Assembly: GCA_905250885.1 (NCBI GenBank)
Contig: CAJNOQ010000055.1
Location: 23,759 to 87,758, forward strand
DNA: 64,000 nucleotides
Reading direction: 5' to 3'
Source: Didymodactylos carnosus
Lineage: Eukaryota; Rotifera; Eurotatoria; Philodinida; Philodinidae
Made by a program: the position numbers and the translations under genes. Shown in pieces: positions 13,197 through 23,637 of the stretch. The number at the start of each line of letters is the position of its first letter. Within the stretch, counting starts at the first letter, position 1. Below the pieces are notes generated by a model. That model saw only the letters and a program-made list of their open reading frames with translations, made no database searches and was not told where the DNA came from.

Positions 13197-13625
13197 CTAC
13201 GACATCGTTATCATGTACGAATGCACAAGGTGTCTCTAATCGTGATATGTCAGTTGAATTAATTGCATTTTGGAAAATATAAAAACAGCAAAGATCTAAT
13301 GACAAATCTTTGAAGTTGTTAAATTTCTCATGAACAAGTATCCTGATAAACAAGTGTACATTCGATTCGATCATCAGCAAGAACACACATTGAGTATTGA
13401 TTAACTATATCTGTTGCTAGTTCATCATTAAGTTTAACACCATTCAATAATCCAATTCAATTCCCAAAATGTTTTAAATGTCAATATCAATCGAATAATC
13501 TGATGCCTTGTATTACATGCCCAAGATATATATGTTGTAATTGCATTGGTTTTAATAATTCTCAATCCTACTCATGTATATTTTGTACAGTTAAAAACTC
13601 AAACATATTTGTCGATGAGTTCTGA
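13197..13625 (+). pseudogene. Decayed coding fragment with a Cys-rich (zinc-finger-like) C-terminus
   Basis: Three stretches of protein-like sequence lie in different plus frames. The first starts at about 13199 and includes SNRDMSVELIAFW. The second, at 13330-13401, includes MNKYPDKQVYIRFDHQQEH. The third is open from 13401 to a TGA at 13623 and includes KCFKCQYQ, PCITCPRYICCNC and CIFC. The cysteine spacing (C-x2-C, C-x2-C, then CCxC and C-x2-C) suggests a zinc-binding fold. The last two frames meet at a one-base overlap near 13401, so a frameshift is likely. The fragment sits between two TIR elements. The family is not recognised and no intact gene is claimed. Confidence 0.45.
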
Positions 13626-13630
13626 ATAAA

Positions 13631-13927
13631 CCAGAGGTGCAGAACCTTACACAAAATCCAAAAATTTCCACAACCGAAAAATTTTTTCCCAAAAATTTCC
13701 ACAAGCCATTTTTTTACAAGGATTATTATTCTTCAGCAGTTACTTATGAAGGGAGCAATTTCCTTTAAAGGTTTTTTCCCTTGATTTTCTCCGTGCTTAA
13801 CACTTTTTAGAATTCCTCAAAGTTTCCTAGTGTCGACGATTTCCCATAAATTTCCACAGTAAAGACATTTTTTCAAAATTTTTCCACAACCGGCCGGTTG
13901 CGCAAACGTAAGATTCTGCACCTCTGG
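13631..13927. mobile_element. MITE-like TIR element with target-site duplication
   Basis: The left end CCAGAGGTGCAGAACCTTAC and right end GTAAGATTCTGCACCTCTGG form 20-nt terminal inverted repeats with one mismatch. The sequence AATAAA immediately flanks both ends and is a likely 6-bp target-site duplication. The interior repeats AATTTCCACAA-type strings and a CCGGCCGG palindrome, with no coding capacity. Confidence 0.85.
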
Positions 13928-14384
13928 AATAAACTATAACTTCATACGCCGATAAATTATCACCGATAAATTCATCACCGATAGATTGATTGAGTGTCGA
14001 TAAATCTCAACCATAGTCAGTTTGGATGTTTCGACTCCAAGTAAGGCAGCTGACCTTAGGTGGACTGTTTTAAAAAAACGTTTGATGTAACATGAAGAGA
14101 ATTGTACGAGGTTTATGAAAAGTTGAACTTGTTCGTGATCTGATTGTTAATTGAGGTGCTAATTAAATGTTTCTTATAATTTTAGTGAACGAAAGACCGT
14201 TCAAAAACAGCAGTATTCATATTCTCTACAGGAAGCGATAAAAATACACTTTTTTTATCCGATTTTTACATATATGATAGAGCGCATGGTTCTGAACAAT
14301 TGTGCCGTTTAGCATGGTATCAAAATCTGTTTCTGAAAGACAGCAGAAGTTATTTTCTGTCTATCCCATGCGATTTGCACGGAG

Positions 14385-14928
14385 TGTCCATAATTACCCC
14401 ATGCAAAATAGCTGAGTGTCCATAATTACCCCAAGCGAGAAAAATAGAAAAAACGGCTATGTTCGTATAATTTCGCAATTTCTAATTAATTAATCAAGGA
14501 TGTGTCCAAAGGACTAGCAATTTACAACGTAGATAGAGCTCAAAATTCTCTACAAGATGATATAATTTTTAATCAGAAAGGTAAAACTTTGCCGTTAACA
14601 AAAAGTTGTTTTACTTTCCTCCAGCCATTTCTGCTGGACTGTCCATAATTACCTCAGCGAGACACACTGACTGTCCATAATTACCCCAGCGAGACACACT
14701 GACTGTCCATAATTACCCCAAATGGAGTAATTCTGGACAGTTGGTAGGAGCTCTCTGGAAATTGATGAGTACTAATTAATCTTATTGAACTTTAACAAGA
14801 TTTTTATACTAGTAGATAGAGAAATGTTCGGTCTATCTATCTGCGAAGTGTCGTTTTTTCCCGAGTAAAAATGCTTCAGGTACGCTCAAAATACTGTAAA
14901 AATTCGAGAGGCTGTCCAGAATTACCCC
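14385..14928. repeat. Cluster of a 16-nt motif, partly a 32-bp tandem repeat
   Basis: TGTCCATAATTACCCC or a one-base variant occurs at 14385, 14417, 14640, 14672, 14704 and 14913, and inverted near 14724. Between 14640 and 14719 the motif is spaced by AGCGAGACACACTGAC, giving a 32-bp period. Probably a mobile element with subterminal repeats. Confidence 0.6.
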
Positions 14929-15424
14929 AATTTACTCTATAGGGAGTTTCATCTTTTAGTATCGAACGTACCACCTTGACAAGGTTTACCTTTTCTTTCG
15001 TACTATACTATATCAGCATAGTGCAAGGTGATAAGAGTATTTATCCAAGTCAACTTTTATATGTGTCTTTTCTCAGACACATATTATGATAAAAATAGAG
15101 ACGAATAAGAGTCATGATAGGAAAAATGGACCGCAACATAATTAACATCGATCTTGCATCGTCCCGTCACGAACTGCCGATTCGATTCGATCGTGCTAAG
15201 AATAACATTTTTCAGTAGATGGAAATCATCAATAATTAGCGATTGCAATAAAATATTTGAAAACGGCGGGTGCTTTTAGTATGAGAATGGGAAAATCCCA
15301 TATGGTTTCTTACGCATATGAAGTCTTATAGCGAACAGGTTACGCGATTGAGTTGCACCGATGACAAGAACGTTGACTTAGGTTGATCTTGCTATCTTCC
15401 TGTTACTTCCAGCGTTAAAATACC

Positions 15425-15951
15425 CAGGTCAAAAAGTCGCACCGTAGGATCCTACACGATTCTACCATAGGATCCTACGAAAATCTTGCAGGATCTTGTA
15501 GGAAAACCTCCAAGTCAACAAAATCCTACTGTAAGATTCTTGTACGATCCTGTAGTCAGATCTTACAGATCCTTGCAAGATTCTACAGGATCCGTGCGAA
15601 GATCGGTGTGAAAATTTACGCCTAAAAGAATTTTTCATTTTCTATAGTAGAGTTGTATTTATACTAGAGTGACTACAAAACACGCCAATGATTGTGTTCT
15701 CGTATCGAAAAAGGAAAGAAAATATATACGGAACAAAAAATAGGAATCCTACACAAGATCTTACCGTAGGATTTTGTAAGAAATGCAGCAGATTCCTATT
15801 ATAGAAATCCTATAGGATTTTTGCTCCCGTTCTATATCAAGAATCCTCATAGAATCCTGCCGTAGAATTTCATTGGACCCTACAATAGGGATCCTATGAA
15901 ATCCTATTACCAGTAGGATTCTATAGGATCGTAGTAGGATTGTTTGACCTG
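15425..15951. mobile_element. Element rich in AGGATC/TAGGAT palindromes with short TIRs
   Basis: CAGGTCAAA at the left end and TTTGACCTG at the right end are inverted copies. The 527-bp interior holds many variants of TAGGATCCTA, GTAGGATT and AGATCTTAC, so it can fold extensively. It has no coding frame. Confidence 0.55.
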
Positions 15952-16045
15952 AGTAGATCTAGCGATAAACAAACAAATAAATAAATTTCCTGAGAAATAC
16001 TAGACAGATATGCCGTACATTCAGGAATGTGTTTTTTGGAGGAGG

Positions 16046-16434
16046 CCACAGTTGTAACCGGATCGGCAGACAGGCCGGTCACTGGTCGGCCAGATCCGGC
16101 GTAAAAGTTTAGACCGACCGATCTCCACCGGTCTTTTGTCCGTCTAGAAAGATTTTCAAACCGGCCGGTGATTGACCGGTTTTTTGGCTGTTTTGAAATT
16201 CTTAGCATTTTTCTCTTCTTCACTAAACAAGAAAAGAGTTTTTCTACCCTCTTGTCCGTCTTGAAAATATTTGAAAACCGGTTGGTTTTCTGCTGGTGGT
16301 GCTGTTTTCTAAAAGATTTTTGAAAACCGGCATGTCTTCTGCCAGTTTTTTACTAGTCTAAACCCATTTTTGGACCGACCGATGACCTGTCGGCCCGATC
16401 CGGCCTCTTATTTTTAGATCAGTTACAACTGTGG
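16046..16434. mobile_element. TIR element, CCGGCCGGT-rich
   Basis: Left end CCACAGTTGTAACCGGATC; right end GATCAGTTACAACTGTGG. The inverted match is near perfect over about 18 nt. The interior is unusually GC-rich for this window, with repeated GACCGACCGAT, ACCGGCC and CCGGTT strings. Possible minus-strand frames across it look incidental. Confidence 0.7.
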
Positions 16435-16474
16435 AGAAGGCATCACTTAGTAACGGAAGCTTTTCAGCAATAGG

Positions 16475-16712
16475 CAGATTTCCAAAAAAGAAAATCTCCG
16501 AAATTACCAAAATTTTCTAATGTCCTTTCAAAACATTCATGCACATAAACGGAAATTTCTGCGAAATTCCAGTAATTACTATTATATGAGAAAGAAATTT
16601 CTGAATTTTCAGATACATGTTAGCAAAAATTTTCCGTTCATGCGCATGAATGTTTTGAAAGGGCATTAGAGAAATTTTGGTAATTTCGGAAATTTCCTTT
16701 TTTAGAAATCTG
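16475..16712. repeat. 238-bp imperfect palindrome
   Basis: Two arms of about 85 nt are inverted copies: GAAATTACCAAAATTTTCTA pairs with the right-hand TAGAGAAATTTTGGTAATTTC, and CTTTCAAAACATTCATGC pairs with GCATGAATGTTTTGAAAG. The spacer is about 60 nt. It would fold into one long hairpin. Confidence 0.8.
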
Positions 16713-16931
16713 AACATATCTCAAGTTTTTTGATTTTAAGTGCTCAAAACTTTTTATTCTTTTGGTTACTAAAAACTCTTGGAAACGAAAATGTTTATCC
16801 TCTCTAATTGTAGATCATCTTTACTTAATATGTATATATTACCAAATTGTATCCAAAAGTTGAATGCGACTGCTATTTACGAGTCACAGAGTAGACCCAA
16901 AAAGTAAGGTCGAGCAAACACATGACGTACC

Positions 16932-17010
16932 TTAACACATTCACGGCCATATACATCGAATGACGTATTCACGTCATATATTTCAGCATATCTGGCAGTG
17001 AATGTGTTAA
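16932..17010. repeat. Short foldback element
   Basis: TTAACACATTCAC (16932-16944) and GTGAATGTGTTAA (16998-17010) are perfect 13-nt inverted repeats around a 53-nt core. Confidence 0.7.
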
Positions 17011-17083
17011 TTTAAAGTGACGGTACAGCTATATCATACTTAGAACACGTGAACACTATAGCTATTTTGTATCTAAAACAATC

Positions 17084-17165
17084 ATAAGAGTGGGCCAGAA
17101 TTACTGGAACGTTTCAGTAGTGATTAGTAGTTAATTCATTCCAGTATTTCTGGTTCACTCTTTAT
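17084..17165. repeat. Short foldback element
   Basis: ATAAGAGTGGGCCAGAATTA on the left pairs with the right end TTTCTGGTTCACTCTTTAT. Arms are about 26 nt with few mismatches, and the core is about 30 nt. Confidence 0.65.
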
Positions 17166-18108
17166 GAGATGTTTGCAAATCATTTGTACCGTTTGAACAT
17201 AAAATATTATCATGTTTATATCTCGTGCAGGCTGTAAACGATTTTTGCAGAGAATATTCCCTACAAACCGTCACGCTATAAACCGTTTTTTCAGAACGAA
17301 AACAGGAATAAAACTCTACTCAACTATAGACAAACGATAAACCGAAGGTGGGAAAATAGAACTGCATAAAAAAGAAATGTAGGAACATGATTAATAGTGC
17401 CGCTGTTTTGAATTTCATCATATCCTTTATTTTCTCTGGATATTCAACCTTAACCGGTCATTTTCAATATAAAACTACTCAGAAGTTGTTGCCCTTGTAA
17501 GATTTTGAAATCTAGGAAGCTTATTGTTAAACTCAACATTAAATAGTTCTGAGCTGAAAACAGGCTTTCCTGGCTGAATGTCCCTTCACATTTTTTTCTT
17601 GCTTTTGCTGTATCTTCTGCTGTATCCGTGTTACTCTATATAAATTTCTTCTTATTACAAATACAACTTGGGATGGAGAACATATAACAAAGTCTTAATT
17701 CTTTGATGTTAGGAAAACATCACGGAAAACATCGTTTTTTGGCAGTAAAAACTAACTTTTCTCGCTTAAATTAGAATGAAATACACATTTATTATATATA
17801 AATCGATAGCTCTTTTCGAGGCACATCTAACCCAATCGAATTTTGTTAATAGAAACAAAGCAATTTTTTTCGATGTTCCTGGGGGATACCAAAGGTAAAG
17901 AGAGTTCCTTTAGGATCTCTTTGAGTTTTTGGCATATCATCTCTGTCAAATAGTGGTAGTGTGGAAACTATCATTTTTCTTAACGTCTTTAGCAGTAGTA
18001 TCAACTAACATCAGCGAAAAAGTTTCAAATCAATTTCGACTTTTCACAACAATTTGTGCCGAAACGGTGCAATTGGCAATATGCAATTGTCTAATATGTA
18101 GGATGTAA

Positions 18109-18475
18109 AAGAGAACGGTTCGCACTTTTTAAAGAACGGATAACATTGTTTGGAGAACGGTTTTGAATTTGTATGATTCATATCTGACGTAGCCTCCTGA
18201 GCTATGGTGATATTTATCCTCAACCATCATGAGTTTTCGAAATTATCGAATTAGTAAAATGTACATCTTATTCAAAAGAATCAAAATCAATAAGTAAATT
18301 TCGAAACGAAAACAAATAACGTGTTACGATGTCTATTTCAACAATGCCAAGCGCATACTACATGTTTTATTTTCAATCTCGTCTAAAAAATTCAAAAACC
18401 GTTCTCCAAACAAGGTTATCCGTTCTCTTCTCAACGATAAAAAATATGTTCTCTGAAAAATGCGAACCGTTCTCC
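18109..18475. repeat. Foldback element with GAACGGTT-type arms
   Basis: The left arm (18109-18169) contains GAGAACGGTTCGCA, GAACGGATAAC and TTTGGAGAACGGTTTTTGAA-like sequence. The right arm (18389-18475) carries the same strings in reverse complement (TTCAAAAACCGTTCTCCAAA, GTTATCCGTTCTC, TGCGAACCGTTCTCC). The middle is about 220 nt of AT-rich sequence. Confidence 0.7.
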
Positions 18476-18555
18476 TAAAAGTGGAAAACCGTTCCCTTGT
18501 AAATTTTTGTCCATATACATATATCGGAGTTGAGATTGGAATCTAGATGAATTTT

Positions 18556-19305
18556 GAATACGCCTAGGTGAGATTAGAATTCATCGGCATTCCAATGTGA
18601 ACTGACAAACTGGACTAGGTGAATTTAGAATTTAAATTCATTCCATAGAAAAGGAAACAACCTAATTTACAATATGTTAAAATAAACTATTTTTTTCGAA
18701 AAAATCAACTCCAGGGTATTTTTTAATACTGAATTCGATTCTGACATTGTTTCTTTTAATTATAACCGTAAAAGATATGCTCACTTTTCTATAAAGCATG
18801 CATATTGTTAAAGTTGTTGACGTTGATATGGTTTATTCAACAAAATATAAACAACCAATAATAGTTTATAAAGATTTATATGGAAACTTTCTTTTTATCC
18901 AAAATTTAAATTTTGTTTCAAGCGTTTTATACTCATCGGATTTGAATACCTGTAATATCTGATCATGCAATGTACATTGTATAGTGTATTGTGCACGTTT
19001 ATATGGATAAAGAGTAGAAACATAAGACTCAAATTAAGTCGTAAGACAACTCTATTGTACAATTTCTATATCACAACAAAAAGATCTTTTTCTGTTTTCT
19101 TCTTGAGATATCAGATTATTTTCCTTGTTCCCCTTTCTATCGAATGAATTTAAATTCTAAATTCACCTAGTCCAGTTTGCCAGTTCACATTGGAATGCCG
19201 ATCCTAGATGATTGAGTTTAGAACCAGTCGTGTCGCAACTAGTTGATGTTCGAATTCCAATCTTAGCAGTTGAAATTTGAATTCTAATCTCGCCTAGGCG
19301 TATTC
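18556..19305. mobile_element. 750-bp element with long inverted repeats
   Basis: It begins GAATACGCCTAGG and ends CCTAGGCGTATTC. Inside each end, a segment of about 60 nt with CGGCATTCCAATGTGAACTG and GGACTAGGTGAATTTAGAAT occurs in opposite orientation (about 18586-18650 and 19142-19200). The centre (about 490 nt) is AT-rich, without a convincing gene. Interpreted as a non-autonomous foldback or TIR transposon. Confidence 0.7.
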
Positions 19306-21318
19306 ATACCTAAGACTATGGCCAAATAAATAAGAGATCATTTACTATCAATCGATTTGAAGAATACTGCAAATAAAAACAAATCTTTTGAGTCTTGCAG
19401 AAAATTGCTGACAGTTAGAATTTAGCTAAAGACGCATTTTTATATTGAATCAAATAGATATTTTATGTTGAGATCGTAATGCTAAAGACATTGGCATGTT
19501 GACATCGTAAGTTTTAGTCGCCTATATTCAGTCTTAAGTCATAGTTTTTCTTATTAACGTCAAATCGCCGAAGATATAATATATAAGACATGTTTTGTTT
19601 TTCATCATTTGTCTTGTAACACATATATTCCTGTATATCTAGTTTCCCATATAAATGCATTTTACGTAATATTTAAAGATATTATGCACGATCAAATAGA
19701 GCTAATAAACTGTTTTTTAGTTCGTTTGTCTGCGTATCTATATCTAATTCATGGACAAGTATGAATTCACGATCAACAACAGAATGAAAAATCGAAAATA
19801 AAAGTCAACAACTTTTCTATTTTGCAGTTGTATATGATACCTTTGATATTTATATATGACAAAATAAACTACTGTCCAAAAAAACATTTGTGTAGTTTAA
19901 AAAATTTATTTATGCAGTTTTTTTTATGTCTCATTGAGCTCATCGTCTTATTTTCTAAACTTCGATAATGGAATCATGGACTATATATATCCTAAAATGA
20001 CGTACAGATAGCTCGTTATGCGAATACATAACAAATTATGCTAGACAATAAAATATGTCTAAACTATGTACAAACACAAATTGTTTGCATTTTACAAAAA
20101 ATCAAGTAGTTTCGATATTTCGATCATACCACGAAAACAATCGATGATCTATCTACTTGGACCAAATCGTTTCTCTCTTGGAGAATTTATTATCGGATTT
20201 CAATGGACAAGCGTAGTGTGTCCAACATGAACGAACAAATCTTCTAACTAAGAATGCAAAGATATTTAGTTCTATATCTTCCTATTCCATGTGTGTACGT
20301 AGCACTGGCCAAATATTGACTGCAAAATTTTATTTTTCGTTGTTTGGCTGTATCAATTAGAAGCAAACCATTTCATGGCCTGGATATTATTTTGAGGTGT
20401 GGCAGTGTTGTATACTCTTGATTCTGACTTTTCCAGTCCTCCACTAAGCCCTCATTTATGCTAGATATCTGGAGCCATCTAGCAAATAACCTTTAAACTG
20501 AGGGTGGATGGAGCTAATCCCATCTTGCTTTCTAAGATCTTTTATTTTTTCTCTAGCAAAATGATTTTTTGAAATTAGAAACTGGCACTCTCCAAAAAGA
20601 TCATTACCCCCCAAAAAAAATCGTTACTCGTTTCTAATTACATTGTGAGCATGTTCGCCAAAAAAATTGTGTCTAATCAGGATCAAAACCATGAAATGGG
20701 TATAATGCCTAATCGACACATCTTTTCAAGTATGTAGCAGTTCTTATTATCGACATACTTCCAATAAATGAGAGAAGATACCTACATGAAAAACAATTTT
20801 CAACAAAGTTATTCAAACAATCATGTTTGTCTAGAAGAGTGCATGTATACCTTTCGATTAAGCAAAACCGTGTAGTCAGTGTCATTATATTCTCTATCTC
20901 AGAGAAAAATGGTCATAAAATACCTACAAACAAATATGTGTGATAGGTGCACAAAAGGTATGCTGTAGCAAATCTCAATCTGCCATAATCCTTTACACTC
21001 TGCCAGGGGTGCTAATGGAATGGGATGAGACGGTTTATCTCATCCCATTTTCAAAAAGTAGTTATTTTTTTAAACTCCCATTAATATCTGCACGTTTGAA
21101 TTATCAATAAATTGCAGTAAGTTTAAACCACTTTGAAACAATTCAGAACGTTGCTCTTTTATTATAGTAATATACACCAATAGCATTGAGTTCATCGTTT
21201 TAATGTTTTTTTCGACGAAAATCAATAATTTACAAAAAAAGCACAAATTGTACAAATAATTTTATGAAATAGAGTCTATTATACAGATAGATATAAACAG
21301 TGTACTTGTACAAACTGT
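19306..21318. other. Gene-free region
   Basis: 2 kb between the repeat-rich zone and the 3' end of the KIAA1143-like gene. No gene, RNA or clear element was recognised. Confidence 0.5.
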
Positions 21319-22040
21319 TCATTCCTCATCGCCATCGATGGATGTCATAAAAGAAAGTCTCTGATTATTTCCTGATTTTGAATTCGACACTTTTTTCTCT
21401 GCATTATCACCAACATCTTTAATATTTTTAACCTGTTCAGATGAATGTTGAGTAATTGATTGATTATTCGATAATCCAGTTTTCCGCTTTATTGCTTTTG
21501 AAGTTGTTGACGCAACGTCCACAATAGTATGTTCACTTGACGATTTTGTTGATCTGCTTGGCTCATCACCAACTGATGTTGTTTTTTTCTGTGGTCTTCG
21601 AAATAACAGACGTCCTGTTGTACTGATGCACTTTCGCTCATCTTCCTCTATGATTGAATAAAAGATTATCGTTCCATAGCATAACATAAAACTGAAATGA
21701 GCGTACCTTCTTTCACCCTTTTTAACTCTTTTTCAACTTCTTCTTTACTAAGATCACTGCTTGCCAATTGAACAACTTGTGGTTTTTCATCTTCACGTCG
21801 AAATTCATCGTTCTGTTCATCATCATCATCGATATCATGTCTGGCAATCCTGCGCTAAGCAAAACAAACAAAAATATAACATGCAATCTTTTATGATAGA
21901 GACAAACGAAGCTATCTGGTAATTTTACAAACTTTTTCATCCACATCCACTGGAGCTTGATAACCAGTACGTTCTTTGAAACGTCTGATAAATGCAGGCT
22001 CATGTCCTTTATCGTACAGAAGTTTCGCTCTCTTTGACAT
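21319..22040 (-). CDS. KIAA1143/DUF4604-family protein
   Basis: Small conserved eukaryotic protein of poorly defined function, here about 194 residues in three exons: 22040-21933, 21854-21707 and 21647-21319 (phases 0, then 1). It starts MSKRAKLLYDKGHEPAFIRR, followed by FKERTGYQAP, which matches the family signature (human MSKR...EPAFLARFKERVGY). A middle acidic segment leads to EDEKPQVVQLASSDLSKEEV (family PQVVVLKKGDLSVEEV). GRLLFRRPQKK corresponds to the family GRIIYRKP. The C-terminus is Lys/Ser-rich with LSF near the end, as in the human protein (LLSFDNEDE). The first donor reads GTTTGT, which is non-optimal. It lies on the same strand as UBA1, 1.6 kb downstream of it. The family assignment is from memory but strong. 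Confidence 0.88.
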
Positions 22041-23637
22041 AATTTATCTAAAAATGTAAACAGCAAAAAGATGCATACAATATTAAGAGAAAAAATTATA
22101 ACCAATACAGGTAAGAAAGATGCTCTTGTTTCTTGTAAAGAAAACTTTATCGAAAAGCTTAATATTCGCTTTTTACTTTTGCTCTTCCAGTATTCTGTAT
22201 ATTTCTTTCTTAAAGATTATAGAATAGTTTTCTTAAAACTATCTGCCAGTCATTATCATCATGTTATGTAGTCGTTTTTCTAATCGACGGCTATTTTTGA
22301 CAATAACACACAATGAGTCCAATTGGTCGAAGTCGCATCTTAGATGTCGTGTTATGCTAGCGAAGGCATTTGTTTTTACTAATTTTTTTCTAAATCCTGT
22401 TTCTTTGGAAACATTTTATTTGATCAAGATCAAACAGTAACTTTGTTTCACGGGAAAAGCTTTTAATGAGCAACAATAATCCCTATACTTCTGTTTTTGT
22501 TGCTGTTGACCTGATGCGTACACTAATAGAGCAGTTGCTATTCGCTCAAACATCATTCAAAAAACTAGTTCATTGAATATTAAGTCCATAGTTTCGAATA
22601 TCTAGGCGAACAAAATGTGATAATACTGCTCAACTCAACGTAGATCTAATATTAAATCGACTGTTCCAGTCAAAGTACAATAACAACAGCATCCGAAAGG
22701 CAGCAGTACTGCTATGAAAACGTTAATTAATGGAAACGCCTTCCTTTACTTTATCTAGAACATAAGAAATCATTCAATAAAAATTAAAACAAATTATTGA
22801 ATGAACGATACATTTTATTTTACTTATCCTCATTAATCTCAGTCTTAGGCATGTATTTAATTGGAGAAAACTGAAGTGCTTTTAAAAATAATTTAATTTA
22901 ATTAAACCAACTCACAAAAACTTGAAATTGATCAATGAATATTATAGAACTGAAAAAGAAAAGCTGCTATTTGTTGTTTGTTGCTGATGAATAAGATTAG
23001 TTTTATCAGGTGTATTATTCATGTAAGAGTGACTACTTAAATAGTACACGATGTACTGTAGTAAAAGCATACGTATGAGCATTGTTATGTGAAATTAAAA
23101 GACTTTAGTTTACAATCAGGTATTAGCTGTTCATGCTCTTATTGATTACTGATGTTACTAAACGTTTAAACATTATACTGCTACCGTTAATTATTAAAAT
23201 CATCTTTCACTCATACATTTTGTAATATCTCTGAAAAGTTTTATATTGAACAACAACTATGCATTATAATAAATATTGATTTCATATTATCGTTCAAAGA
23301 AATCTTATTTTACGCCTAAATCTCAAATAGGAAATTTGCTTGAATTTACTGATCGAATTTCGCTCATTTTTTTCTTGATTGAGCATAAGTATATTTTTTC
23401 TGAAGTAAAACGAAGACAAAAAAGACAACAAATCTTTTAAGTAAACATAAGAAAAAAACAGAAGAAGCATTTAAAAACAGAATGATTAAACACGAATTGT
23501 TTGCTCTTTAAAAAAAAGGAGAAGAAACGAAAAAAAGAATCCAATAAAAAAATCAAATTCAAAATGATGACGATCCTCCTTCTTTCCTAATTGATCTAAT
23601 GAGTCGGCGATCAAAATCACCTATTAAAAACATACAG
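22041..23637. other. Intergenic region between UBA1 and the KIAA1143-like gene
   Basis: 1.6 kb, AT-rich. It should hold the promoter of the KIAA1143-like gene and the 3' UTR of UBA1. No additional gene was recognised. Confidence 0.5.

Noticed and set aside
15921-16223. 100-codon minus-strand frame
   Set aside because: It spans the end of one TIR element and most of another; the composition follows their inverted repeats and no domain is visible.
16517-16717. 66-codon minus-strand frame
   Set aside because: It lies wholly inside the 238-bp palindrome, and its two halves are inverted copies of each other.
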